Positions 37,417 to 47,471 of a stretch of 64,000 nucleotides of DNA are shown piece after piece. The notes below the pieces were generated by a model. That model was not told the origin of the DNA. It saw nothing but the letters and a program-made list of their open reading frames with translations, and did not search any database. The DNA lies in contig JAGASK010000033.1 in NCBI GenBank assembly GCA_017621815.1, positions 24,700-88,699 of the forward strand. Reading direction: 5' to 3'. Every line of letters begins with the position of its first letter. Within the stretch, counting starts at the first letter, position 1. The stretch is from Lachnospiraceae bacterium. GTDB taxonomy: Bacteria; Bacillota; Clostridia; Lachnospirales; Lachnospiraceae. A program made the position numbers and the translations under genes.

Positions 37417-38478
37417 TCATAAAAAACTATCTGTAAAAAAACAGGCATCCCCAAAGGAGAAAAACCGGTATTTTTCCTTAATCGCTTCTTCATACGCACT
37501 GAGCACATGCTCTCTTCCCGCCAGAGCTGAAACAAGCATCACAAGAGTGGACTCCGGCAGATGGAAATTAGTAATCAGACAATCAAGTACCTTAAACTGA
37601 TAACCGGGATAAATAAAAATTTCCGTATTTCCGCAGCACTCTTTAAGCAGGCCGTCTTTGTCCGCAGCGCTTTCAACTGTACGGCAGCTGGTGGTTCCCA
37701 CACAGATAACACGTCCGCCGCTTTTTTTTGTATCATTAATCATATCCGCTGCTTCCTGTGATATCTGATAATATTCCGAATGCATATGATGCTCCAGTAT
37801 ATTTTCCGCCTTAACGGGACGAAAAGTTCCAAGGCCTACATGCAAGGTCACATAAGCAAGCTTTATCCCTTTTTCTTCTATCCTGTCAAGCAGCTCTTTT
37901 GTAAAATGAAGTCCTGCCGTAGGGGCAGCTGCGGAACCGTCATATTTGGCATAAACTGTCTGATAGCGGTTCTTATCCTGAAGCTTATGGGTAATGTAAG
38001 GAGGAAGGGGCATTTCACCCAGCTTATCCAGCACTTCCTCAAAAATACCTTCATATTCAAACCGAATCAGCCGGTTTCCTTCCTCAACAATATCTGTCAC
38101 TTCTGCCTTCAGTAGTCCATCACCAAAAGAAATTCTGGTGCCCGGTTTCGCTTTTTTACCGGGCTTTACCAGAGTCTCCCAAATATTTCCTTCCCTTCTT
38201 TTAAGGAGAAGCACTTCAATAGATGCCCCTCCCGAAGAACTCCCTGCACAGCCCGAATTTTCCTTCACACCCATAAGCCTTGCCGGCAGCACCTTTGTAT
38301 TATTTAGTACGAGACAATCTCCCGGATGGAGATAATCTATAATATTCCGGAAAACCTCATGCTTTATTTCTCCTGTGTTTTTATCCACCATGAGAAGTCT
38401 TGAAGCGGAACGGTCCTTAAGCGGGTCCTGGGCTATCAGCTCCTTAGGCAAATCAAAATAAAAGTCTGAGGTTTTCAT
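37417..38478 (-). CDS. queA: S-adenosylmethionine:tRNA ribosyltransferase-isomerase
   Basis: It transfers the ribosyl part of SAM to preQ1 in tRNA to give epoxyqueuosine. The 353-residue protein begins [17 protein letters not shown] and has [39 protein letters not shown] and [16 protein letters not shown], all standard QueA blocks. I use the ATG at 38478 because AGGAG lies just before it; the ATG at 38493 overlaps the stop of the aminopeptidase gene. It is the last gene of the pheST operon. Tgt is not in the window. Confidence 0.96.
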   Translation of the reverse strand: MKTSDFYFDLPKELIAQDPLKDRSASRLLMVDKNTGEIKHEVFRNIIDYLHPGDCLVLNNTKVLPARLMGVKENSGCAGSSSGGASIEVLLLKRREGNIWETLVKPGKKAKPGTRISFGDGLLKAEVTDIVEEGNRLIRFEYEGIFEEVLDKLGEMPLPPYITHKLQDKNRYQTVYAKYDGSAAAPTAGLHFTKELLDRIEEKGIKLAYVTLHVGLGTFRPVKAENILEHHMHSEYYQISQEAADMINDTKKSGGRVICVGTTSCRTVESAADKDGLLKECCGNTEIFIYPGYQFKVLDCLITNFHLPESTLVMLVSALAGREHVLSAYEEAIKEKYRFFSFGDACFFTDSFL

Positions 38479-38492
38479 TTCTGCTCCTGTCA

Positions 38493-39923
38493 TTACAGCT
38501 TAGCTCCTTTTAAAAAGGCAACATAACCTCTTTTGGTCTCATATACGTCAGCCTTGCTGGTAGCTTCCCAGGGTGCATGCATGTTGAGAACAGCCACACC
38601 GCTGTCAATCACATTCATACCGTACAGCGCCAGAATATAAGCAATGGTTCCGCCGCCTCCAAGGTCTACTTTTCCAAGCTCCGCTGTCTGGAAATTAATG
38701 TTTTCCTTATCAAATATTTCCCTTAAATGAGCAAGATATTCCGCATTGGCATCATTGGAGCCTGATTTTCCTCTGGATCCCGTAAACTTATTAAATACCA
38801 TGCCGCCGCCTAAGTAAGCCACATTTTTCTTATCAAAGCTTGATGCGAAGGAAGGGTCAAAGGCACTGCTGACATCAGAAGAAAGCATACAGGAATTGGT
38901 AAGGCATCTTCTGAGCGCCAGTTCACTGTACTGTCCGAGAAGATTCATCACTTCCGCAACAGTATTTTCAAAGAATCTTGACTGCATACCGGTAGCGCCC
39001 ACACTTCCGATTTCTTCTTTATCCACCAAAAGACAGCAGGCTGTGCGTTTTGATTCTTCCACTTCCAGCATTGCCTTCAAAGATGAGAATGCACATACCC
39101 TGTCATCCTGTCCGTATGCCAGAATCATGCTTCTGTCAAAACCGGCTTCCCTTGCTTTTCCTGCAGGTACAACTTCCAGTTCCGCAGAAATAAAATCCTC
39201 TTCTTCTATTTCATAATTTTCTTTCAAAATAGCAAGAATTCCCTTCTTTACAGCTTCTTTTGCCGCACCTTTTTCTTCCTTATCCTTTTTTTCTTCCTTA
39301 TCTTTTTTATCAATAAGGAAAGGTTTATTTCCAATTATCAAATCAAGGGCTTCTCCTTCAATTACCTTGGATGCCTTCTTTTCCAGCTGTTCCTGGGCAA
39401 GATGAATTAAAAGATCCGAAATAAAGAATACCGGGTCATCTTCATTTTCACCTACGGCAAGCTCTATGGTAGTTCCGTCTTTCTTTACGATAACACCATG
39501 AAGGGCAAGTGGAATGGTCACCCACTGATATTTCTTTACACCGCCGTAATAATGGGTGTCAAGGTATGCAAATCCGCCCTCCTCATAAAGAGGATTCTGC
39601 TTTACATCCAGCCTGGGGGAATCAATATGAGCGCCCAGAATATTCATTCCCTCTTCCATAGGCTTTTCACCGATTCTGAACATGGCAATTGCCTTGTTCA
39701 TGCATACGGCATATACCTTATCGCCTTTTTTTAATTTACCTTTTTCTTTAATAATTTCCTGCAGTTCTTTATAACCGTCTTTTTCTATGGTATTGACAAT
39801 GGTATCCACGCATTCTCTTTCCGTTTTACCCATATCAAGGAACTGCATATATTCTTTGGCAAATTCATCCACTTCCTTCAGCTGTTTATGGCTGTAGGTT
39901 TCCCACGTGTTTTTCTTTTCCAT
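38493..39923 (-). CDS. M18 family zinc aminopeptidase
   Basis: The 476-residue M18 metallopeptidase (DNPEP/ApeA-like) has the metal-site blocks [12 protein letters not shown] (His/Asp) and VDKEEIGS (Glu pair), and [12 protein letters not shown] near the C-terminus (His). The start is the ATG at 39923, after AAAGGA; the longer frame begins inside pheT. A Lys/Glu repeat ([13 protein letters not shown], about 207-219) is inserted in the dimerisation region and is probably a flexible loop. It removes N-terminal residues, often acidic ones, from peptides. It lies between pheT (19 bases) and queA. Confidence 0.92.
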   Translation of the reverse strand: MEKKNTWETYSHKQLKEVDEFAKEYMQFLDMGKTERECVDTIVNTIEKDGYKELQEIIKEKGKLKKGDKVYAVCMNKAIAMFRIGEKPMEEGMNILGAHIDSPRLDVKQNPLYEEGGFAYLDTHYYGGVKKYQWVTIPLALHGVIVKKDGTTIELAVGENEDDPVFFISDLLIHLAQEQLEKKASKVIEGEALDLIIGNKPFLIDKKDKEEKKDKEEKGAAKEAVKKGILAILKENYEIEEEDFISAELEVVPAGKAREAGFDRSMILAYGQDDRVCAFSSLKAMLEVEESKRTACCLLVDKEEIGSVGATGMQSRFFENTVAEVMNLLGQYSELALRRCLTNSCMLSSDVSSAFDPSFASSFDKKNVAYLGGGMVFNKFTGSRGKSGSNDANAEYLAHLREIFDKENINFQTAELGKVDLGGGGTIAYILALYGMNVIDSGVAVLNMHAPWEATSKADVYETKRGYVAFLKGAKL

Positions 39924-39942
39924 ATTATTGTCATTCCTTTCC

Positions 39943-42363
39943 TTAACTTCTGAGTTCAATTCCAAGACTTTCCAGGCCATTCAATATCTTTTTCATAGCA
40001 GCCGCTACATCCCCTTCCTCCAGCGTTCTGTCCTTTGCACGGAAGGTAATGGAATAAGCTACAGACTTAAAGCCCGCTTTAATCTGTTCTCCTTCATAAA
40101 TATCAAACAGCTGGCAGCTTTCCAGAATTTTGCCGCCTCTCTGCTCAATCACAGCTTCAATCTGACCTGCAAGAATTTCCTTCGGAACAACCATACTGAT
40201 ATCTCTTGATACAGCAGGATATTTGGCAACTCCCTCGTATTTTCTGTCAAAAGTAGCTCTTTCCACAATATAAGGCATATCCAGTACAGCAATATACGCT
40301 CTTGTACCGATATCATAATTATCGCATACAGTAGGATGAACCTCTCCGAGATAACCTACGGTTACGCCGTCATATTCAATATCAGCCTGACGTCCGGGAT
40401 GAAGGAAAGGCTTGCCTGACTTGGGATTGTACACTGTTTTCTTTTTTAATCCAATGGACTCAAAGAACTCTTCCACAACGCCCTTCATGGTGAAGAAATC
40501 ACCTTCACCATACATTCCCAAAGTAAACTGCATTCTTTCATCAGGCAGCTGTGTCAGCGGGAACTGATAAGGCAGATAAATATTGCCAAGCTCATACAGT
40601 CTTACATCCTTGTTTCTTCTGTTATAGTTGGTTGCCAGAGAGGTCAGCATGCCGTTTAAGGATATGGTTCTCATAATAGAGAAATCTTCTCCCAACGGGT
40701 TAGCAATTACCACTGTATTCCTAAGCGGTGAATCTTCGGGAATCAGCAGTTTGTCAAATACCCTGGGGCTTTCAAAGGAATAAGTCATTCCCTGTGAAAA
40801 TCCGCAGTATTCTGCAATATCTCTTGCCTTCTGCTCAATGCGGAGTTTAAAGGAAAGCTTTCCTGCTGTTGCGGCGCCTGCAGGCAATGTGGTAGGAATC
40901 TTGTCATATCCAAAAAATCTTGCCACTTCCTCTGCAATATCAGCACAGCACAGGATATCCTGTCTGTAGGTAGGTGCAATCAGCTCATTTGTGCTTTCAT
41001 CATATTCAATTTCCAGCATCTTAAAAATGCTCATCATATCTTCTACAGAAACATCTGTGCCCAAAAGGTCATTGATTCTTTCCGGTTCAAATTTAATTCT
41101 TTCTTCATCCTTCATAGGCTGGCATACATCTACCATGCCGCTTACCACTTCACCGCAGCCAAGCTCGGAAATCAGCTGACAGGCACGGTTAATGGCAGCT
41201 TCCGCATTATGAGGGTCAAGTCCTTTTTCAAATTTACCGGATGCGTCCGTACGAAGCCCCAGCCTTTTTGCCGATTTACGGATATTCGCTCCGTTAAAGG
41301 TCGCAGCTTCAAAAAGCACTGTTTTCACATCATCGGTAATCTTACTGTTTTCACCGCCCATGATTCCTGCAATACCGATTTCTTTTTCCGCATCACAAAT
41401 CATAAGAATATCTTTATCCAGCTTCCTTACCTGCTCATCCAATGTCTGGAATTTATCTCCGTCAGCTGCCCTGCGCACAATAATCTTATGACCTGCAATT
41501 GTATCCAAATCAAAGGCATGCATGGGCTGGCCGTATTCTTCCATAACATAATTAGTGATATCCACCAGATTATTAATAGGACGGATGCCGCTGGCACGAA
41601 GTCTTCTCTGCATCCATTCCGGTGAAGGCGCGATTTTAATGTTGGTACATACCCTCGCGCAATATCTGGTACATAAATCAGGATCTTTCACCTCAACGGA
41701 GATATAATCATTTACATTTTCGCCGTTTTCCTTCACTTCCACTACAGGAGGAACAAAGGGCTTGCGGAAAGTAGCCGCAGCTTCCCTTGCAATACCAAGC
41801 ACGCTGTAGCAGTCCACTCTGTTGGATGTAATTTCATATTCGAAAACTGTGTCCCTCATTCCCAGGGCTTCCACAGCATCTGCACCTACCTGAGCATCCT
41901 CCGGGAAAATATAAATACCGAATTCCGGCGCTTCCGGATACATATTTCTGTCAGAGCCAAGCTCTTCAATAGAACACATCATTCCGTTGGACGGTATGCC
42001 GCGAAGTTTTCCTGCCTTAATCTTAATTCCTTCCTCCGGCATAGGACCTCCGTCATGACCGCCTGCTACCTTTCCGCCGTCAAGCACCACGGGAACCTTA
42101 TCACCCTCTTTCACATTGGGCGCACCGGTAACAATCTGAATTACCTCACTTCCGATATTTACCTGACATACAATCAGCTTATCCGCATCCGGATGCTTTT
42201 CAATTTTCTCAATCTGTCCTATTACTATCTTTTCCAGATTTTTATCAAGTCTTTCATAATTTTCAACTTTTGTACCTGTAAGGGTCATTGCGTCGCAATA
42301 TTCCTGATCAGCGCAATCCAGCTCAGGTACGTATGCTTTTATCCATGACAATGCTGTATTCAT
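39943..42363 (-). CDS. pheT: Phenylalanyl-tRNA synthetase beta subunit
   Basis: The 806-residue subunit has an N-terminal tRNA-binding (EMAP/OB) domain (about 40-150), the B3/B4 editing domain, B5, a catalytic-like core and a C-terminal FDX-ACB anticodon domain. It follows pheS by 18 bases and acts as an alpha2-beta2 complex. Length and domain order are normal. Confidence 0.97.
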   Translation of the reverse strand: MNTALSWIKAYVPELDCADQEYCDAMTLTGTKVENYERLDKNLEKIVIGQIEKIEKHPDADKLIVCQVNIGSEVIQIVTGAPNVKEGDKVPVVLDGGKVAGGHDGGPMPEEGIKIKAGKLRGIPSNGMMCSIEELGSDRNMYPEAPEFGIYIFPEDAQVGADAVEALGMRDTVFEYEITSNRVDCYSVLGIAREAAATFRKPFVPPVVEVKENGENVNDYISVEVKDPDLCTRYCARVCTNIKIAPSPEWMQRRLRASGIRPINNLVDITNYVMEEYGQPMHAFDLDTIAGHKIIVRRAADGDKFQTLDEQVRKLDKDILMICDAEKEIGIAGIMGGENSKITDDVKTVLFEAATFNGANIRKSAKRLGLRTDASGKFEKGLDPHNAEAAINRACQLISELGCGEVVSGMVDVCQPMKDEERIKFEPERINDLLGTDVSVEDMMSIFKMLEIEYDESTNELIAPTYRQDILCCADIAEEVARFFGYDKIPTTLPAGAATAGKLSFKLRIEQKARDIAEYCGFSQGMTYSFESPRVFDKLLIPEDSPLRNTVVIANPLGEDFSIMRTISLNGMLTSLATNYNRRNKDVRLYELGNIYLPYQFPLTQLPDERMQFTLGMYGEGDFFTMKGVVEEFFESIGLKKKTVYNPKSGKPFLHPGRQADIEYDGVTVGYLGEVHPTVCDNYDIGTRAYIAVLDMPYIVERATFDRKYEGVAKYPAVSRDISMVVPKEILAGQIEAVIEQRGGKILESCQLFDIYEGEQIKAGFKSVAYSITFRAKDRTLEEGDVAAAMKKILNGLESLGIELRS

Positions 42364-42381
42364 TTCTTTTCCTTCCTTTCC

Positions 42382-43416
42382 CTAGAACTGTTTTAAGAAA
42401 CGTATATCATTTTCATAAAGCAGTCTCATATCATCAATTTCATATTTAAGGAGTGCAATTCTTTCAAGTCCCACACCGAATGCAAATCCTGAATATTCCT
42501 CCGGATTAATGCCGCTCATGGTGAGTACGTTGGGATGCACCATACCGCAGCCTAAGATTTCAATCCAGCCTGAACCTTTGCAGAAACGGCAGCCTTTTCC
42601 GCCGCACTTGAAACAGGAAACATCCATTTCAGCGCTGGGCTCTGTGAAATTGAAATGATGAGGACGGAACTTAACCTTTGTTTCCTCTCCGAACATTTCC
42701 CTTGCAAATTCCGCCAAAGTTCCCTTTAAGTCTGCAAATGTAATATGCTTGTCAATAACAAGCCCTTCAACCTGATGGAAGGAAGGTGAATGTGTGGCAT
42801 CCACTTCATCGGAACGGAATACCCTTCCCGGTGCAATCATACGAATCGGAAGCTTTCCTTTTTCCATTTCATGAACCTGGGTTCCTGAGGTCTGTGTTCT
42901 TAAAAGGAAATCGCCATTGATATAAAAGGTGTCCTGTTCATCCTTTGCAGGATGGTCTGCAGGAATATTTAATGCCTCAAAATTATAATAATCGGTTTCG
43001 ATTTCCGGTCCTTCCACTACTTCATAACCCATTCCCACGAAAATTCTTTCCACCTCTTCAAGGGCTATGGTATTGGGATGACGATGACCCACATTATTCT
43101 TTTTGGCAGGAAGAGTAACATCAATGGTTTCTCCCTTCAGTCTTCCCTCTAATGCCAATGCCTTCATCTTATCCGTTGCCTTTTCCAGCACCTCTTCAAT
43201 TTCGGAACGGACTTCATTCACCATCTGTCCGACTTTCGGTCTTTCTTCAGGCGCAACGTCTTTCATTCCTTTCAGAAGAGCCGTAAGTTCACCCTTCTTT
43301 CCAAGATAATTGACACGGATCTCGTTCAACTTATCCAATGCCTGACTGCTCTGAGCGCTTGTAGCTTCAATCTGCTTTAAAGCTTCCGCTTTAATCTGCT
43401 CCAATTTTTCTTTCAT
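42382..43416 (-). CDS. pheS: Phenylalanyl-tRNA synthetase alpha subunit
   Basis: The 344-residue class II catalytic subunit has an N-terminal coiled coil (about 1-85), followed by motif 2 ([19 protein letters not shown]) and motif 3 ([14 protein letters not shown]). The start is the ATG at 43416, with AGGAG and AAGGA upstream; the longer frame to 43569 runs into the T-box leader. A Cys cluster ([14 protein letters not shown]) before motif 3 is typical of bacterial PheS. Expression is controlled by the T-box riboswitch upstream. Confidence 0.97.
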   Translation of the reverse strand: MKEKLEQIKAEALKQIEATSAQSSQALDKLNEIRVNYLGKKGELTALLKGMKDVAPEERPKVGQMVNEVRSEIEEVLEKATDKMKALALEGRLKGETIDVTLPAKKNNVGHRHPNTIALEEVERIFVGMGYEVVEGPEIETDYYNFEALNIPADHPAKDEQDTFYINGDFLLRTQTSGTQVHEMEKGKLPIRMIAPGRVFRSDEVDATHSPSFHQVEGLVIDKHITFADLKGTLAEFAREMFGEETKVKFRPHHFNFTEPSAEMDVSCFKCGGKGCRFCKGSGWIEILGCGMVHPNVLTMSGINPEEYSGFAFGVGLERIALLKYEIDDMRLLYENDIRFLKQF

Positions 43417-43478
43417 GGTTTTCTTTCCTTTCTCCTCTTTCATTTCTCTGTGCACGTTCTGCAAACTTTCTTTGACAT

Positions 43479-43780
43479 AAAAAAATCCCATGCAACAATA
43501 TGCATGGGACGAATCTTTTTTGTAATCCGCGGTACCACCCAAGTTCCTGCCATAAAGCAGACACCTCATTCACGTAACGTGTGCTGACGTCCGAATTTAC
43601 TTGCTCCATCCTGAAAATCTGCTTTGGACACACAGGATATTCGTTCTATTCGGAAGCTCCGGTGGGAAATTCGCTTCGGTTATCTGAACTTAAGGAAGCT
43701 TTCAGCCGGTGACTTCCTCTCTCTGATAGAAAATAACGTGCTACTGACACCTTCATTGCTTTTTCTTTATAAACAACTGT
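43479..43780 (-). promoter_or_regulatory. T-box riboswitch of the pheST operon
   Basis: The leader contains the T-box consensus TGGGTGGTACCGCGG (43527-43541, minus strand), which pairs with the uncharged tRNA 3' end. It is followed by a terminator hairpin (43486-43494 with 43501-43509) and a T run. The upstream part has the AGAGA-type stem I motif. Phenylalanine specificity is inferred from the genes it controls; I could not place the specifier codon with certainty. Uncharged tRNA-Phe should favour antitermination and raise synthetase levels. Confidence 0.92.
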
Positions 43781-43784
43781 ATTT

Positions 43785-43813
43785 ATTTTAGATTAGGTTA
43801 ACTTCCTTGTCAA
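43785..43813 (-). promoter_or_regulatory. Promoter of the pheST T-box leader
   Basis: On the minus strand, TTGACA (43808-43813), 17 bases, then TAAAAT (43785-43790). Transcription would begin just before the T-box leader. Confidence 0.85.
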
Positions 43814-43817
43814 GTAT

Positions 43818-44657
43818 TTACCTGGTTTTTCTTTTTCCTACAAAAAACTGAAATGCGGGTTTAAAATACCTGTTTAAGAAAGCGCCTGCCATGACAATAT
43901 ACATACAGGCATACAGCCAGAGCATTAAAATAATAATGGTAGTCAGGCTGCCGTAAATACTGAAACCATTGAATTTATCCACATAAATGGAAAAGAACCA
44001 GGAAATGATGCTCCATCCCACTGCCGCAATCACCGCTCCCGGCAGCTGCATCTTAAATCCCATTTTTCCTCCGGGCACATATGTATACATCAGCGCAATC
44101 ACTATGGTGATAATAAACCACACAAAGAAAATTCTGAAATGTGACAGCAGGTTGAATAAATAAGACACCTGGGGAATCATTCCTTCCACAATATCAATTA
44201 ATGTATTACCGAACACTGTTACAAATAAAGAAAGAATGGTAAGCACCAATATCAAAAATGTATAAAGACTTGCCACAATCCGAAGAACCACATAGTTTCT
44301 GTTTTCTTCCACATCATTAATGGCATTGAGTCCGCGCATTAAAGCCAGCATACCCTTTCCCGCAGACCATAAGGTCACTACAGCCGTAATGGAAATAACC
44401 CCTATTGATTTATCATAGACCTCACTGATTATATTCGTCAGCAGAGACTTCATTGTATCAGGGGCGATTTCATTGACAGCATTCATTAAATTTGCTTCGG
44501 TCAGCGGTGTATAGGGAATTACCGAACACAAAAGCATCAGCATGGGAATTAAAGACAAAAAAAGAAAAAAAGCCGTGCTTGCTGCAAATGTGCTGATATT
44601 CTTTCTATTCATATGTTTACCGAAATCATAGCCAATAAAGATAAGCCTTCTAAGCAT
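43818..44657 (-). CDS. YihY/BrkB family membrane protein
   Basis: The 279-residue inner membrane protein has about six helices. The family core is visible: AASTAFFLFLSLIPMLMLL (about 29-47), LWSAGKGMLALMRGLNAI and the end block YGSLTTIIILMLWLYACMYIVMAGAFLNR. Older names such as ribonuclease BN or BrkB reflect early misassignments; the function is uncertain. It follows the SpoIID-like gene, 31 bases away. Confidence 0.9.
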   Translation of the reverse strand: MLRRLIFIGYDFGKHMNRKNISTFAASTAFFLFLSLIPMLMLLCSVIPYTPLTEANLMNAVNEIAPDTMKSLLTNIISEVYDKSIGVISITAVVTLWSAGKGMLALMRGLNAINDVEENRNYVVLRIVASLYTFLILVLTILSLFVTVFGNTLIDIVEGMIPQVSYLFNLLSHFRIFFVWFIITIVIALMYTYVPGGKMGFKMQLPGAVIAAVGWSIISWFFSIYVDKFNGFSIYGSLTTIIILMLWLYACMYIVMAGAFLNRYFKPAFQFFVGKRKTR

Positions 44658-44688
44658 TTATTTACTCCACTTGTAATTCATATTTTTA

Positions 44689-47040
44689 TTAATAAATCTT
44701 TTTTATCTGACAACCGGGATAAAAGAACATAAGTATCTCTTCGCAGCTTTTTCCCGCATTTCCCATGGCTCCGGCTCCGTTCTGGCTCATACCCACGCCA
44801 TGACCGTACCCGCCGCCAAGTATAGTATATCCTATCACACTTTCTTCATCTTTTACAATATCTAAAATCAGGTAAGCGCTGGGAAGCAGACCTGTACTTT
44901 CCATTTCCGTGTCATCCTGCCTTTTAACTGCCCCGCCATTGTTTAAAATATAACGTATATTATATTCTGACAGAATTTTATAGGTTCCCTTGTTTGTTTC
45001 AACCAATAGTTCATCTGCTACGCCGCCTGCTCTCCTTTTCAGGACGCTGATATTATAAATCTTATCAAAAGCCGCCGGAGGTTCTGTCAGATATTCATCC
45101 GTATCTTTTTCTGTATCTGTTCCGGCAAAGGTAAGCACTTTGCTGTTATCCGCCTGAAACCTCTGCTGCAATCTGTCTGACATTTCCTTCACATCAAGGT
45201 TCTTTACTTCATATGTCCAGCGGTACCATGCTTCATCCTTTTCGTAATCCCCTTCATGTATATTCATGATATATTCCCTGAACACCTCTTCACTTATCAT
45301 GCTTTCACCGCCTGCGTCGTCTTCCTCACCATTTTCTCCGTCTGCAATATGAAGAGAGGTCAAATAAGGCATTTCCTCACTGCTTTCCGCTTTCCATACT
45401 CCGGCATCTGTACCAAATCCGCAGGAAGTGGAATAATAATAGGTACTTACCGCCTCATCGCCATAATACAACAGGTTACCCGTAGTCTCCTTTACTGCCT
45501 TTGTAGAATTTACATTTTCCGTTATATTGTTATATACCTGATAGCTGACGCTGTCATCCACATGGGCTCCAATCCCCGAAAGTCCCGGCGTCATTAAATA
45601 CCGGTAGGCATAAGTTCTGGCACAAACAGCCTGGGCTTTCAATGCTTCCATGGAATAAGATGCAGGCATTTCACTGGGCACTACAGAATACAGATATTCC
45701 TCCAGAAGCAGATCATTAATCAAAACCAGTCCATCGGCTGTCTTCGCAATCTCCATTTTTCCCCGGCAGGACGGAATTCCCTGGTTTCTTGTCAGTGAAA
45801 GAATCTGTATCTCTCCCGACTTTACGGAAGGTGTCAATTCCGCTCTGTCTCCCTTTAAATACTCGCTTTCAGAATCCAGTACTATTTTCTCGCCTTTTCT
45901 TAGCTCCTTTGTAATTCTTTCCCCGTAAGGTCCATAAGTAAGATAAGCATCGCAGTTCACACTTAAACTGATGCTGTCATGATAAAGGGAAGCAAATCCG
46001 TTTGTTTTAACCGCCACCCTGATGCTTTCCATATTTTCCTTGCGCATAATCAAGGCCGCACATATTTTGCCGTCATCCACAACAAAATCCGTAAAATCAT
46101 ATCCGATTCTAAGCTCCTGCCTGCCGGCTTCTCTAAGTTCCTCATACAGCTGATAGATTCTGCAGTTTTCGTCTATGTCAAAGGTTCCTTCCCCCTCTAT
46201 TTCCAGTTCCTCTTCCGAAAGCCGCAGAAGCTTTCCGTTTATTCTCTCTTCCTTACTTTTTACCGCCGTCAGCCGGCCTTCTTTAAAAGTCAGGTCCGCA
46301 ACACTTTCCCTTGTTACCTTATTTTCCTCATCCCCCTGCTGTAAAACGTAATTTATTTCATGATTTTTATAAAAAAACATCACCTGTGCTTCATCTGCTT
46401 CCATAATCCACAGATTAGACAGCGTAAAGCCTTTTCTTTGTCTTTCCTTTACCGTTAGCAAAGTACTGCCGTCCAAATATGCTGTTACTGTCGAAAAAGA
46501 ACAATCACCAAAACTTTTCGCTTTACACAGATAAGTATTACCGTTATCATCAATCATTGTTTCTTCTGTAATTTCCGCCAGCAGATTCATTTCCTTTGTT
46601 GTAATAATGTCATCCAATCCTAAAATATAGAGAATTTTGTCAAAAGAATCATACCAGTCTTTTTTGAGCAGATAAAATCCCTCTTTATACTTCTCCTTTA
46701 AAACCAGCTTTTCCATCTCTGCCTTTTCAAGCGGCAATATTGAAATAAGCTCTATGTAATCTTCATAAAAAATATATTCTCCGGCTTTTCCTGCATATTT
46801 CTTCTCCATTTCTGTAATCCAGGACTTTATCTGATTGGCCCTGTCTTCATTTGCCGGATTTGCCTCTTCTTTTTCAGCTACAGCCTCCATCAGAATCATC
46901 ATATCGCTTATGCTGATACCTTCTCCCACAGGCTGTTTTAATTTAAAAACCTTTTCATCTTTCCAAATCAGCCATATAAAAAAACAGGTGCAAAAAATAA
47001 TAAGCGCTAATTTTATAATAATTCTTAATTTTTCTTTCAT
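44689..47040 (-). CDS. Long SpoIID/LytB-domain protein (783 aa)
   Basis: The N-terminal membrane anchor (about 7-26) is followed by about 400 residues without a recognised domain. A SpoIID/LytB domain fills about 420-783: it has VVPSEMPASYSMEALKAQAV, with the catalytic-type Glu in PSEMP, and the C-terminal GGGYGHGVGMSQNGA block. SpoIID is a lytic transglycosylase needed for septal thinning in sporulation, but the classic protein is about 340 residues and lies beside murA and spoIIQ. This long form, next to YihY, is probably a vegetative or paralogous cell-wall enzyme. The ncRNA gene upstream has its own terminator. Confidence 0.88.
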   Translation of the reverse strand: MKEKLRIIIKLALIIFCTCFFIWLIWKDEKVFKLKQPVGEGISISDMMILMEAVAEKEEANPANEDRANQIKSWITEMEKKYAGKAGEYIFYEDYIELISILPLEKAEMEKLVLKEKYKEGFYLLKKDWYDSFDKILYILGLDDIITTKEMNLLAEITEETMIDDNGNTYLCKAKSFGDCSFSTVTAYLDGSTLLTVKERQRKGFTLSNLWIMEADEAQVMFFYKNHEINYVLQQGDEENKVTRESVADLTFKEGRLTAVKSKEERINGKLLRLSEEELEIEGEGTFDIDENCRIYQLYEELREAGRQELRIGYDFTDFVVDDGKICAALIMRKENMESIRVAVKTNGFASLYHDSISLSVNCDAYLTYGPYGERITKELRKGEKIVLDSESEYLKGDRAELTPSVKSGEIQILSLTRNQGIPSCRGKMEIAKTADGLVLINDLLLEEYLYSVVPSEMPASYSMEALKAQAVCARTYAYRYLMTPGLSGIGAHVDDSVSYQVYNNITENVNSTKAVKETTGNLLYYGDEAVSTYYYSTSCGFGTDAGVWKAESSEEMPYLTSLHIADGENGEEDDAGGESMISEEVFREYIMNIHEGDYEKDEAWYRWTYEVKNLDVKEMSDRLQQRFQADNSKVLTFAGTDTEKDTDEYLTEPPAAFDKIYNISVLKRRAGGVADELLVETNKGTYKILSEYNIRYILNNGGAVKRQDDTEMESTGLLPSAYLILDIVKDEESVIGYTILGGGYGHGVGMSQNGAGAMGNAGKSCEEILMFFYPGCQIKKIY

Positions 47041-47065
47041 CCAATTTTACCCTTCGCTTATTTGC

Positions 47066-47101
47066 AAAAGAAAAGCAGCCTGTTAAGGCTGCTTTTCTTT
47101 T
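47066..47101 (-). terminator. Terminator of the 6S RNA gene
   Basis: A perfect 15-bp stem (47066-47080 with 47087-47101), loop of 6, and T-rich descending arm on the minus strand. Confidence 0.9.
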
Positions 47102-47293
47102 GTTATCCCCAAAATGCCGGTTCCTGTCTTTTGACTCCTAGCCAAGCTAGGTGGGTGACCGCAATCTCACTTTTGCCTTCCCTTCCAATCCTCAAATGAG
47201 TGAGGGCTTGACAGCCGCCAGATGATATAGGAATCCCGTTTAAAGTATCTGTAGGTTCAAAAATAACAGGAGTTGTCGCACATCTCAGGTTGT
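47102..47293 (-). ncRNA. ssrS: 6S RNA
   Basis: It is transcribed leftwards from a clear promoter. The 5' CCTGAGATG pairs with the 3' CATTTTGGG to form a closing stem like that of Escherichia coli 6S (CTGAGATGTTCGC and GGCATCTCGG). The next stem is TCCTG with CAGGA, then a large internal bubble whose 3' side carries a CCTAGC-TTG-GCTAGG hairpin, matching the small hairpin on that side of the E. coli RNA. An apical stem CTCACT/AGTGAG follows. About 190 nt plus terminator fits the family. 6S RNA binds the sigma-A holoenzyme and dampens transcription in slow growth. The ends are estimates. Confidence 0.82.
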
Positions 47294-47297
47294 TTTT

Positions 47298-47326
47298 ATT
47301 ATATCCAATATAGAGCTAAAATACAA
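47298..47326 (-). promoter_or_regulatory. Promoter of the 6S RNA gene
   Basis: On the minus strand, TTGTAT (47321-47326), 17 bases, then the perfect -10 TATAAT (47298-47303), ending about 5-10 bases before the 6S closing stem. Confidence 0.82.
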
Positions 47327-47359
47327 CTGGAAAATTTAACGAAATATATTACTGTTTAT

Positions 47360-47449
47360 CTTTCTATTGCAATAACTAAGAGACCGCTGCGTAAAGCGGC
47401 GGTCTCTGTTCCTGACAATAGAAAGTTGGCAAAACGTGCTTTCTATTGT
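47360..47449. repeat. Alternative-hairpin region after pckA
   Basis: Plus strand order: CTTTCTATTG (47360-47369), a 12-bp GC-rich stem (47379-47390 with 47396-47407), CAATAGAAAG (47416-47425), CTTTCTATTG (47439-47448). The middle CAATAGAAAG can pair with either flanking copy, so two structures are mutually exclusive. The GC hairpin is probably part of the pckA terminator. Confidence 0.7.
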
Positions 47450-47471
47450 TTAAAATCCTGATTTTACTATT

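Noticed and set aside
43391-43633. A leftward frame inside the pheS leader
   Set aside because: It covers the T-box consensus and terminator; the structure explains the sequence better than coding.
47273-47461. A 62-residue rightward frame near the 6S RNA
   Set aside because: It runs antisense over the 6S 5' end, its promoter and the pckA hairpins, with no ribosome binding site.
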